From an uncultured Sphingomonas sp. (GTDB lineage: Bacteria > Pseudomonadota > Alphaproteobacteria > Sphingomonadales > Sphingomonadaceae): 64,000 nucleotides of DNA. The notes beneath the pieces were generated by a model. That model saw only the letters and a program-made list of their open reading frames with translations, was not told the origin of the DNA and did no database searches. Made by a program: the position numbers and the translations under genes. Positions 58,331 to 64,000 of this stretch are shown piece after piece. The stretch spans positions 1 through 64,000 of the forward strand of contig NZ_CAKZHV010000066.1 of the NCBI RefSeq assembly GCF_936927845.1, given 5' to 3'. Every line of letters starts with the position of its first letter. The stretch's first letter is position 1.

Positions 58331-59779
58331 ATGCGAGCACGATGGCTGACGATAGCGGCGATGATGGCGGCAACGGCGGCGGCCGATCCGCCGCGTGACT
58401 GGCAGGCGACGCTGCGCAGCGACGCGCAGGCGTTCCACGATCAGATCGCGGAGGATCATCCCGGACCCTATAACCGGCACGATCCGCAGTTCGCGCAACG
58501 CAACGACGCCGGATTGGCGCTGGCGCTGCGACGCGCGGCTCAGGTTCGCGACTATCCGGGGTACCTCTGGGCGATGCGCGGCTATGTCGCCGGCTTCGAT
58601 GACGGCCATGTCGCGCTCGACGTACAGAAGCCCGAGCCGGTGGCGCTTCAATGGCCGGGATTTCTGACCGGCTATGATGGCGCGGGGCGACAGGTAGTGC
58701 GCACCGTCGCCGATGGCATCGCGCTGCCGATCGGTGCGGTGCTGGAGGAATGCGATGGTGTCGACGCAGAGCGGCTGGCGGCGCGCAACGTCGGTGCGTT
58801 CCGTGGCCGGTGGCAGCTTGCCAGCCAGCGTGCGACGCAGGGCGGACGATTGTTCGTCGACGCGCGCAATCCGTTCATCACGCGGCCATCGCACTGCACT
58901 TTCCGGGTCGCGGGCAAGCGCCAAGAGGTGGCGCTCGCGTGGCGCCCGATGTCCGATGCCGAGTTGGACACGCGCTTCGCCGCGACTGCGCCACGCGCGC
59001 GGCCCGCGATCGGCGCGCGCGCGCTGGCGGATGGGACGCGCTGGTATTCCATCAGCAGCTTCGACGGCGATCCAGAGGGTGCGACTGCCAAGGCGCTGCG
59101 CCCGATGATCGCCGACATGACACGCGATCGTGCCGCGGTCGTGGCGGCGCCGCGTATCGTGCTCGACCTGCGTGGTAATGGCGGTGGGTCGTCGGAATGG
59201 TCGCAGCAGATCGCGCGCGTGATCTGGGGCCGCGCCGCCGTCGACAAGGTGGAGGTCAGCTCGGAAGCGGTCGACTGGCGCGCGTCGGCGGGGAACCTCG
59301 CGACACTGCGGGGCTACAAGACGGCGTGGCAGGCGTCGCCCGACGGTTCGCCGGAGGCGATCGCCTGGGCCGGGAAGATAGCGGACGGAATCGCCGCCGC
59401 TCGCGAGCGCGGCGAGCCCTTGTGGCGCGATGCGACCGACGCGACTGAGCCTGCAAAGGTGAACGAGCCGCCGGTGACGCCGCCGGCCGCGCGCGTGTTC
59501 GTGCTGACCGATTGGGGCTGCGGATCGGCGTGCCTCGACGCGGTCGACCTGTGGACGGCGCTGGGGGCGACGCAAGTCGGGCAGGATACGTCGGCCGACA
59601 CGCTCTACATGGACGTGCGCGAGAAGATGCTGCCGAGCGGCGTCGCGCAGGCGGTGATTCCGATGAAGGTCTATCGTGGGCGAAAGCGCGGATCGAACGA
59701 GCCTGTCGTTCCGCGCTTTCGGTACACTGGCGACATGCGCGATGACGCCGCGCTGGCGCGGTGGGTGGGGGCGTTGTGA
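58331..59779 (+). CDS. S41 family peptidase-like secreted protein
   Basis: The 482-residue product has a signal peptide (about residues 1-18, ending TAAAD) and the S41/tail-specific protease fold: YSISSFDGDPEGATAKALRP, RIVLDLRGNGGGSSEWSQQI and VFVLTDWGCGSACLDAVDLW, the last containing the nucleophile Ser. A catalytic Lys is not obvious. No PDZ domain was recognised. The protein probably degrades or processes an envelope substrate, as other secreted S41 homologues. Confidence 0.8.
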   Translation: MRARWLTIAAMMAATAAADPPRDWQATLRSDAQAFHDQIAEDHPGPYNRHDPQFAQRNDAGLALALRRAAQVRDYPGYLWAMRGYVAGFDDGHVALDVQKPEPVALQWPGFLTGYDGAGRQVVRTVADGIALPIGAVLEECDGVDAERLAARNVGAFRGRWQLASQRATQGGRLFVDARNPFITRPSHCTFRVAGKRQEVALAWRPMSDAELDTRFAATAPRARPAIGARALADGTRWYSISSFDGDPEGATAKALRPMIADMTRDRAAVVAAPRIVLDLRGNGGGSSEWSQQIARVIWGRAAVDKVEVSSEAVDWRASAGNLATLRGYKTAWQASPDGSPEAIAWAGKIADGIAAARERGEPLWRDATDATEPAKVNEPPVTPPAARVFVLTDWGCGSACLDAVDLWTALGATQVGQDTSADTLYMDVREKMLPSGVAQAVIPMKVYRGRKRGSNEPVVPRFRYTGDMRDDAALARWVGAL

Positions 59780-59834
59780 CGTGAAGGGCTTGCGGTAACG
59801 GGTCGGTTTAGCACCAGCCTGCGCTAATTGGCTC

Positions 59835-59917
59835 GTCACCCCGGACTTTATCCGGGGTCCTGCTTTTCGGGCTTCACGAGAGAAGGCAGCGGGATCCCGG
59901 ATCAAGTCCGGGATGAC
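59835..59917. repeat. Inverted pair of REP-type repeat units
   Basis: A 29-base unit at 59835-59863 (with CCCCGGA-CTTTA-TCCGGGG) and its near-exact reverse complement at 59889-59917 (with CCCGGA-TCAAG-TCCGGG) flank 25 bases, so the pair can form one long hairpin or two small ones, like a BIME. A third copy is at 42667-42695. Positioned between the S41 peptidase and sufE, both ending here, it may stop transcription from both sides. Confidence 0.8.
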
Positions 59918-59984
59918 GAAACGGGGGCAGGATCGAGTCAGTTCGACGCGTCATTGCCGCGGGTTCGAATACTCCGCGTGATCG

Positions 59985-60404
59985 TTACGCGTAGCGGGCG
60001 GCCGTCTCGCGGATCAGCGCGATCATGTTGGGGATGCCCTGCGTCCGGTTGGAGCTGAGCTGCGCCTTCAGGTTGAAGGGTGCGAGTTCGGCGTCGATGT
60101 CGGTTGCGAGGATATCGGCGGGTGCGCGGTCCTGAACGGTCAGGAGGACCAGCGCGATGATCCCCTTGGTAATCGCGGCATTGCTGTCGGCGAGGAAGTG
60201 GAGCGTGCCATCGTCCTTGACGGTCGGATAAACCCAGACCGAGGCGGAGCATCCGCGTACCAGGGTCGCCTCCGTCTTCAACGCCGCGGGCATGTCTTCC
60301 AACTCGCGGCCCAGATCGACCAGCAGGCGGTAACGGTCGTCGCCTTCGAGGAACTCATATTCGTCGCGAATGTCGGTGAGCGTGGCGGGGGCGGCGTCGG
60401 TCAT
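59985..60404 (-). CDS. sufE: SufE family Fe-S cluster assembly protein
   Basis: SufE accepts sulfane sulfur from the cysteine desulfurase SufS. The 139-residue protein has the sulfur-acceptor cysteine in VRGCSASVWVY (about residue 50), GIIALVLLTVQDRAPADIL and LSSNRTQGIPNMIALIRE at the C-terminus, all typical. ATG at 60404 is chosen over an in-frame start at 60440. No SufS/SufBCD genes are adjacent. The desulfurase partners could be elsewhere or among the tandem pair at 39341-41499. Confidence 0.92.
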   Translation of the reverse strand: MTDAAPATLTDIRDEYEFLEGDDRYRLLVDLGRELEDMPAALKTEATLVRGCSASVWVYPTVKDDGTLHFLADSNAAITKGIIALVLLTVQDRAPADILATDIDAELAPFNLKAQLSSNRTQGIPNMIALIRETAARYA

Positions 60405-60486
60405 GGCAGCGTCGCTATCGTTTGGCCGCGCGCCCCGCAACCGTGCGGCTGCGCGCCGGTGGCGGGGAGGGCGCCCGCCGCCGTCG

Positions 60487-60726
60487 TCACAGATCGACGC
60501 CCGCCGCGATCGCCTCGAGCTTGCGGATGCGCTCCTTCAGGTCGGCGATCTCGATCCGTGCGCCGGCGGTAGAGCCGCTGGGGGCGGCGGTGAGGTGGTC
60601 CTGCGCCATCTGCTGATGCTTGAGCTGAAGCCACCCGCGCCAGCCGTTCAGTGCGGCATAGGTGAGCATGGCGAGGCCGGCGAGCGCGGCGGCGGCCATC
60701 GTCAGGTAGAAGTTGGGATCGGACAT
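60487..60726 (-). CDS. PspB-like small coiled-coil membrane protein (copy 5 of 5, most divergent)
   Basis: The 79-residue product has an N-terminal membrane helix (about residues 8-28), the segment WLQLKHQQMAQDHL and a C-terminal coiled-coil end IEIADLKERIRKLEAIAAG that matches the LERI-type motif of the other PspB-like genes upstream. AGGAG is 9 bp upstream of ATG 60726. It is the last gene of the psp operon. Function unknown. Confidence 0.75.
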   Translation of the reverse strand: MSDPNFYLTMAAAALAGLAMLTYAALNGWRGWLQLKHQQMAQDHLTAAPSGSTAGARIEIADLKERIRKLEAIAAGVDL

Positions 60727-60757
60727 GACGGTCATCTCCTCTCGTGTCGCGGTCGGT

Positions 60758-61000
60758 TCAGCGGTCGCGCAACCGCGCGATCTCGCGGTCGAGATCGAGG
60801 CTGTTGTGGTTCTCGGTGATCACGCGCTCGAGCACCTGGACACGTTCCTTGAGCGCGCGGATCTCTTCCTGCGCGTGGGTGACCTCGTGCGGGGCAGGCT
60901 GCTGACTGCCGAGCATGTGATGGTTACGGTGACGGGCGGTCTTCGCGATGGCCGTGATCATCACGATCATCACCACCATGAAAGCTACGGACCAGGGCAT
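60758..61000 (-). CDS. PspB-like small coiled-coil membrane protein (copy 4)
   Basis: The 80-residue product has a membrane helix at the N-terminus (PWSVAFMVVMIVMITAIA), a short basic His-rich stretch (KTARHRNHHMLG), and a coiled coil with ALKERVQVLERVITENHNSL and DREIARLRDR. The final REIxxLRDR and VLER patterns recur in the genes at 61029 and 61341. Together they look like duplicates of a PspB-type ancestor. Confidence 0.78.
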   Translation of the reverse strand: MPWSVAFMVVMIVMITAIAKTARHRNHHMLGSQQPAPHEVTHAQEEIRALKERVQVLERVITENHNSLDLDREIARLRDR

Positions 61001-61028
61001 CGTTGTTCTTTCCGAAAAAGAGTGGATG

Positions 61029-61328
61029 TCAGTTGAGCGCGGACGGCGCAGACGGCGCCGGCGGGGTGCGCAGTTGTTCGATCTCGCGGGAAAGATCGCT
61101 GCCGCTGTCGGTCGCGATCCGTTCGAGCACGCGGACCCGCGCCTCCAGCCGCTCGGTTTGGGCGGCATATTGCGCCGCCTTCTCCGCGGTCTGGGCGTTC
61201 AGCGCGGCGCCCATCACTTCCTTGTGCTGCAACCAGCGTTTGAACATCTCGCTGCCGATACCGAGTACCACCACCGCGAAGACGGCGAGGCCTAGCAAAA
61301 ACAGGGGTGCGATCATGTCGTGATCCAT
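61029..61328 (-). CDS. PspB-like small coiled-coil membrane protein (copy 3)
   Basis: The 99-residue product has an N-terminal membrane helix (about residues 6-26, MIAPLFLLGLAVFAVVVLGI), a linker (MFKRWLQHKEVMGAALNAQT) and a coiled coil ending RLEARVRVLERIATDSGSDL and SREIEQLRT. It shares the RVLERIATD motif with the next gene upstream at 61341. No function is known. Confidence 0.8.
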   Translation of the reverse strand: MDHDMIAPLFLLGLAVFAVVVLGIGSEMFKRWLQHKEVMGAALNAQTAEKAAQYAAQTERLEARVRVLERIATDSGSDLSREIEQLRTPPAPSAPSALN

Positions 61329-61340
61329 CGCGTCGTCTCC

Positions 61341-61631
61341 TCAGCGATCACGCAGCGCGTCGATCTCGCGCGCGGTGCGGGTGGCGGGATCAGTGGCGAT
61401 GCGTTCGAGCACCGTGATCCGCTCCTCAAGGCGGCTGACCTTGCCGGTCAGCTGCTCGTTCTCGCTTGAAAGGAGCGCGATGTGCCGGCTGGCGTTCGCG
61501 TCGCCCTTGTCAATGTTGCGGCCCCAATCGTCGCTGATCGAGTAGCCGTGCTTGGCGCGTATCCAGTTGTTGATGATCCAGGCGGCCATCGACATCGCGA
61601 TGATCGAGAGGACGAACCAGGGACCGTGCAT
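61341..61631 (-). CDS. PspB-like small coiled-coil membrane protein (copy 2)
   Basis: The 96-residue product begins MHGPWFVLSIIAMSMAAWII (membrane helix), then a polar linker with DDWGRNIDKGDANASRH and a coiled coil SRLEERITVLERIATDPATR with AREIDALRDR. It is the closest of the four to PspB (RRLEERVNTVERIVAADNPD). It follows pspC by 26 bp and precedes the other copies. Confidence 0.8.
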   Translation of the reverse strand: MHGPWFVLSIIAMSMAAWIINNWIRAKHGYSISDDWGRNIDKGDANASRHIALLSSENEQLTGKVSRLEERITVLERIATDPATRTAREIDALRDR

Positions 61632-61657
61632 TGTTCTTCTCCCCTTCTCGCAGTCGC

Positions 61658-62038
61658 TCAGCGCAGGCTGTCGATCTCGTTGGCGAGCGCGCTGTTGCGG
61701 CTGGTGTAGTGCAGCTCGATATCGGCCAGGCGCCGGTCGAGTTCGCGGAACTTCGAGCGGACTTCGGCGGTCGAGCGCGTCGGATTGGAGCGCACACCCT
61801 GCCAGAATTTCTGGTCGTCGCGGTCCTGATAAAGGTTGATCGGCTTGGCCTCGGCCATCCAGGCGACCAGCGCATAGGCGATCAGCGTCCAGGGAAATCC
61901 GCCGGCGAGCGTCAGCAGGATCATCGCGATACGGACCCAGATGACCTCGATCCCGGTATAGTCGGCGACCCCGGCGCAGACGCCCTTCCACTTCGCGTCC
62001 TGCTTATCGAGGTAGAATTTGGTGCGGCTGTCGGACAT
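61658..62038 (-). CDS. pspC: Envelope stress response membrane protein PspC
   Basis: PspC is an inner-membrane sensor/effector of the phage-shock response. The 126-residue protein starts with the PspC motif TKFYLDKQDAKWKGVCAGVA and DYTGIEVIWVRIAMILLTLA, has one membrane segment (about residues 35-60), and a C-terminal part (DQKFWQGVRSNPTRSTAEVR) with a coiled coil. The ATG overlaps the pspB stop. The length is typical. Confidence 0.93.
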   Translation of the reverse strand: MSDSRTKFYLDKQDAKWKGVCAGVADYTGIEVIWVRIAMILLTLAGGFPWTLIAYALVAWMAEAKPINLYQDRDDQKFWQGVRSNPTRSTAEVRSKFRELDRRLADIELHYTSRNSALANEIDSLR

Positions 62039-62361
62039 CAGTTCCTCCGCTCATACGAGGGACGCTGTTGGCGGTGCGCCTCGAAGCGGGCGTCGCCGCT
62101 TTCGAGCCGGTAGTCGGGCTGACCGCGGTAATCGGCCAGACCGGGGCGGAAATCGGGATTGTCGGCGGCAACGATCCGCTCGACCGTGTTGACGCGCTCC
62201 TCGAGCCGGCGCGCGAGATTGTACATCTCGTCGAGCAAGCGCTCGTCCTCGTCGGTGATACGCGGCGCGGTCTTCCACTTGGTCACGTAGTGAAAGATCA
62301 GCCACGGCAACCCGATGAAGAGGATCGCGCAGACGAAGACGGGTGTCAGGATGTCTTCCAT
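62038..62361 (-). CDS. pspB: Envelope stress response membrane protein PspB
   Basis: PspB acts with PspC in the phage-shock response. The 107-residue product has an N-terminal membrane helix (about residues 7-25), the typical PspB segment YHVTKWKTAPRITDEDERLL in part, and a coiled coil (YNLARRLEERVNTVERIVAA). The extension after about residue 70 is longer than in enterobacterial PspB. It starts 1 bp after the end of pspA. Confidence 0.9.
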   Translation of the reverse strand: MEDILTPVFVCAILFIGLPWLIFHYVTKWKTAPRITDEDERLLDEMYNLARRLEERVNTVERIVAADNPDFRPGLADYRGQPDYRLESGDARFEAHRQQRPSYERRN

Positions 62362-62362
62362 A

Positions 62363-63025
62363 TCAGCGGTCCTTGTTCATGCGCGCTTTCAGCGCAGCGA
62401 GCTCGGCGTCGATCTTGTCGCTCGAGCGCAGTTCGTTGAATTCGTCTTCCAGCGTCTTGGGGGTGAGCCCCATCGCCTCGGCGCGGCCCTCCGCCTCGTC
62501 GGCGCGGCGCTCCAGCAGCTCGAAGCGGCTGAACGCTTCGTGCGTCTTCGGGCCGTTCCAGAGTTCACGCAGGCGCGCCTTGGTATTGGCGCTTTCCAGC
62601 CGCGTGGCGATCGCGTTCTGCTTGGTTCGCGCCTCGCGCAGCTTCGATTGGAGCTTGGCGATGTCGTCCTCGCTGGCGCGCAGGCTGTCGTCGAGGAGCT
62701 TGACCTCGTCGCGCAGCTGCTGCGCCATGTCGCCCGCCTTGCGGCGTTCGACCAGCGCGGCCTTGGCCAGATCCTCGCGGTCCTTGCTCAGCGCCAGCTC
62801 GGCCTTCTCGGTCCAGCTATGCTCCAGTTCGGACAAGCGTTCGATGTGGCGGCGCATTTCCTTGCTGTCGGCGATGGTGCGCGCGGCGGAGGCGCGAACC
62901 TCGACCAACGTGTCCTCCATCTCCGAAATGATCATCCGGATCATCTTCGCCGGGTCGTCTGCCTTTTCGAGCAGCTCGGCCATGTTGGCGGCGACGATGT
63001 CGCGGGTTCGGGAGAAAATGCCCAT
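62363..63025 (-). CDS. pspA: Phage shock protein PspA
   Basis: PspA is a membrane-binding coiled-coil protein of the ESCRT-III-like family that maintains the proton-motive force and inhibits PspF. The 220-residue product has the N-terminal amphipathic start MGIFSRTRDIVAANMAELLE and PAKMIRMIISEMEDTLVEVR, followed by long heptad repeats to the C-terminus. The ATG has an AGGAG ribosome binding site 10 bp upstream. It is the second gene of the operon driven by the sigma-54 promoter at 63272-63287. Confidence 0.95.
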   Translation of the reverse strand: MGIFSRTRDIVAANMAELLEKADDPAKMIRMIISEMEDTLVEVRASAARTIADSKEMRRHIERLSELEHSWTEKAELALSKDREDLAKAALVERRKAGDMAQQLRDEVKLLDDSLRASEDDIAKLQSKLREARTKQNAIATRLESANTKARLRELWNGPKTHEAFSRFELLERRADEAEGRAEAMGLTPKTLEDEFNELRSSDKIDAELAALKARMNKDR

Positions 63026-63105
63026 GTAGTTTGGACTCCTGGTGATACGCGCTTCTTACTCGTTTCCGACGGGGGCGAAAACGGGCGCCCGGCGTCGGTG
63101 TCGCG

Positions 63106-63234
63106 TCAAGCTAGGCGTGAGAGGTGGGTATCGTGCCCGATCGCGGTGGCGGGCCCGACCGCGCCGAAGAGCATGGTGGCGCTGACGACGATGGTGCAGG
63201 CGATCGCGGCGAGCTTGCTGGTGATGTTGGTCAT
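63106..63234 (-). CDS. Small leader ORF of the psp operon
   Basis: A 42-residue product (one hydrophobic helix, about residues 8-30, then a short polar tail) is encoded between the sigma-54 promoter and pspA. GGGAG lies 9 bp before ATG 63234, about 25 bases after the predicted transcription start, so it should be translated. It looks like a signal peptide or membrane microprotein. I know no homologue; expression is inferred from context. Confidence 0.6.
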   Translation of the reverse strand: MTNITSKLAAIACTIVVSATMLFGAVGPATAIGHDTHLSRLA

Positions 63235-63271
63235 TAGTGTCACTCCCTGTGTGCGTTGTTGTCCCATGCTC

Positions 63272-63287
63272 TGCAGGGAGCGTGCCA
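63272..63287 (-). promoter_or_regulatory. Sigma-54 promoter of the psp operon
   Basis: The minus strand reads TGGCACGCTCCCTGCA (63287-63272), which fits TGGCACG-N4-TTGCW with one mismatch in the -12 element. PspF is the known sigma-54 activator of psp operons, and its gene lies divergently at 63389. The predicted start site is near 63260, 26 bases before the first ORF. Confidence 0.85.
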
Positions 63288-63351
63288 ATTCGCAAAAGAC
63301 TGCGATTACAACGACTTGTCTCGCCGGAGACGAATTGTGAATGTTTGTGGC

Positions 63352-63385
63352 TTGCCAAGACTTGGCGAACTTTGCCAAGCTTTGG
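63352..63385. promoter_or_regulatory. Candidate PspF upstream activating sites
   Basis: TTGCCAAG-N2-TTGG occurs at 63352-63365 and 63372-63385, exactly 20 bp apart, that is, two helical turns. Each is a near-palindrome around GCCAAG. They lie about 90-125 bp upstream of the sigma-54 start, right for an enhancer-binding protein, and directly before the pspF ATG (63389), so binding could also repress pspF, as in enterobacteria. Function is inference. Confidence 0.6.
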
Positions 63386-63388
63386 TTC

Positions 63389-64000
63389 ATGCGGCGAACC
63401 ACGCAGGTCATCGGGCAATCGGGTGCCTTTCTCGACGCGCTGGAACGCGCGAGCCGCGCCGCCGCGCTCGACCGTCCCGTGCTGGTGATCGGCGAGCGTG
63501 GCACGGGCAAGGAACTGGTGGCGGAGCGGTTGCACCACCTGTCTCCGCGCTGGAGCCAGTCGCTGGTCACGATGAACTGCGCGGCCCTCCCCGAAACGCT
63601 GATCGAGGCCGAGTTGTTCGGGCACGAAGCGGGTGCGTTCACCGGCGCGACCAAGGCGCGCGCCGGGCGGTTCGAGGAAGCGGACGCGGGGACGTTGTTT
63701 CTCGACGAACTCGGCACGCTGTCGATGGGTGCGCAGGAGCGGCTGCTGCGCGCGGTCGAATATGGCGAGGTGACGCGGATCGGGTCGTCGCGCGCGATGA
63801 CGGTCGATGTCAGGATCGTTGCCGCCACCAACGAACATCTGCCCGACCGCGTCGACGCCGGCACGTTTCGCGCCGATCTGCTCGATCGGCTGTCATTCGA
63901 GGTGGTGACGCTGCCCCCGCTGCGCGCGCGGCGCAGCGATATTCCGGTGCTCGCCGAGCATTTCGGACGGCGAATGGCCTCGGAGCTGGGGCATGACGAA
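63389..64000 (+). CDS. pspF: Phage shock transcriptional activator PspF, truncated by the window end
   Basis: PspF is a sigma-54 enhancer-binding protein. The visible 204 residues are most of the AAA+ domain: VIGQSGAFLDALERAS, Walker A (GERGTGKELVAERLHHL), the GAFTGA loop (HEAGAFTGATKARAGRFEEA), Walker B (GTLFLDELGTLS) and RIVAATNEHLPD. There is no regulatory receiver domain before it, as in PspF. The frame is open to the window edge with no stop. The start ATG at 63389 overlaps the putative activating sites. Confidence 0.93.
   Translation, partial: MRRTTQVIGQSGAFLDALERASRAAALDRPVLVIGERGTGKELVAERLHHLSPRWSQSLVTMNCAALPETLIEAELFGHEAGAFTGATKARAGRFEEADAGTLFLDELGTLSMGAQERLLRAVEYGEVTRIGSSRAMTVDVRIVAATNEHLPDRVDAGTFRADLLDRLSFEVVTLPPLRARRSDIPVLAEHFGRRMASELGHDE

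Noticed and set aside
1..64000. CRISPR arrays, tRNA or rRNA genes and prophage
   Set aside because: No regularly spaced repeat, tRNA cloverleaf or T-loop signature, rRNA core or phage structural gene was seen by eye; tRNAscan or Infernal could still find a missed tRNA.

Overview
The window is a GC-rich alphaproteobacterial chromosome segment, most probably from Sphingomonas or a close relative (Sphingomonadaceae). The grounds are the GAAC-N7-GAAC type SOS box in front of lexA, a ChpT-type histidine phosphotransferase, a complete exosortase A (XrtA) exopolysaccharide locus in the sphingomonad arrangement, an alphaproteobacterial SRP RNA just before dnaX, and gene chains joined by ATGA or GTGA overlaps. 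No rRNA, tRNA, CRISPR array or prophage was seen.

Layout. 1-2574: most of an IS66-family element on the minus strand (tnpA, tnpB, tnpC and the start of a fourth, coupled passenger ORF). It has cut off a comEC-like gene, whose 3' remnant follows at 2575-3025. 2892-10453: lexA with a three-half-site LexA operator, then moeA, a Nudix hydrolase, moaC, trpC, trpD and trpG in one overlapping minus-strand chain. trpE lies further upstream, separated from trpG by a plus-strand secreted-protein gene. 10440-15736: a PpiD-like chaperone, triosephosphate isomerase, an M17 aminopeptidase and thioredoxin reductase.

15746-32763: the XrtA/PEP-CTERM exopolysaccharide locus. Two hydrolases and an acyl carrier protein run leftward. 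Rightward run an acyl-CoA ligase, a PLP decarboxylase, an outer-membrane export lipoprotein, a chain-length determinant, a tyrosine autokinase, an outer-membrane protein, an ATPase, a deacetylase, a FemAB-like protein, a glycosyltransferase, an exosortase A-EpsI fusion and an amidotransferase. Together these should build, modify and export a polysaccharide and process PEP-CTERM proteins. No PEP-CTERM substrate lies in the window.

32760-41801: small membrane and hypothetical genes, a polyamine module (deoxyhypusine-synthase-like protein plus a fold-III PLP decarboxylase with a structured leader), a serine/threonine dehydratase, an alpha/beta hydrolase, and two tandem cysteine desulfurases coupled to a 2Fe-2S ferredoxin. 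41889-49831: two small basic exported proteins, SRP RNA, dnaX-ybaB, mtgA, an amine-oxidase-like flavoprotein, rpoH and an RluA-family pseudouridine synthase.

49844-56168: a JAMM protease-like protein, chpT and the chemotaxis genes cheA-cheW-cheY-cheB-cheR, with no chemoreceptor. 56261-60404: an amidase, RNase P RNA, a J-domain protein, a thioredoxin-like ferredoxin, an S41-like peptidase, REP-type repeats and sufE. 60487-64000: a phage-shock (Psp) locus with pspA, pspB and pspC, four further PspB-like coiled-coil membrane proteins, a small ORF behind a sigma-54 promoter, and a divergent, truncated pspF.

The least conventional parts are the enlarged Psp locus with its promoter architecture, the predicted Shine-Dalgarno-sequestering leader of the decarboxylase, the degenerate receiver tail on CheA, and the IS66 passenger gene.
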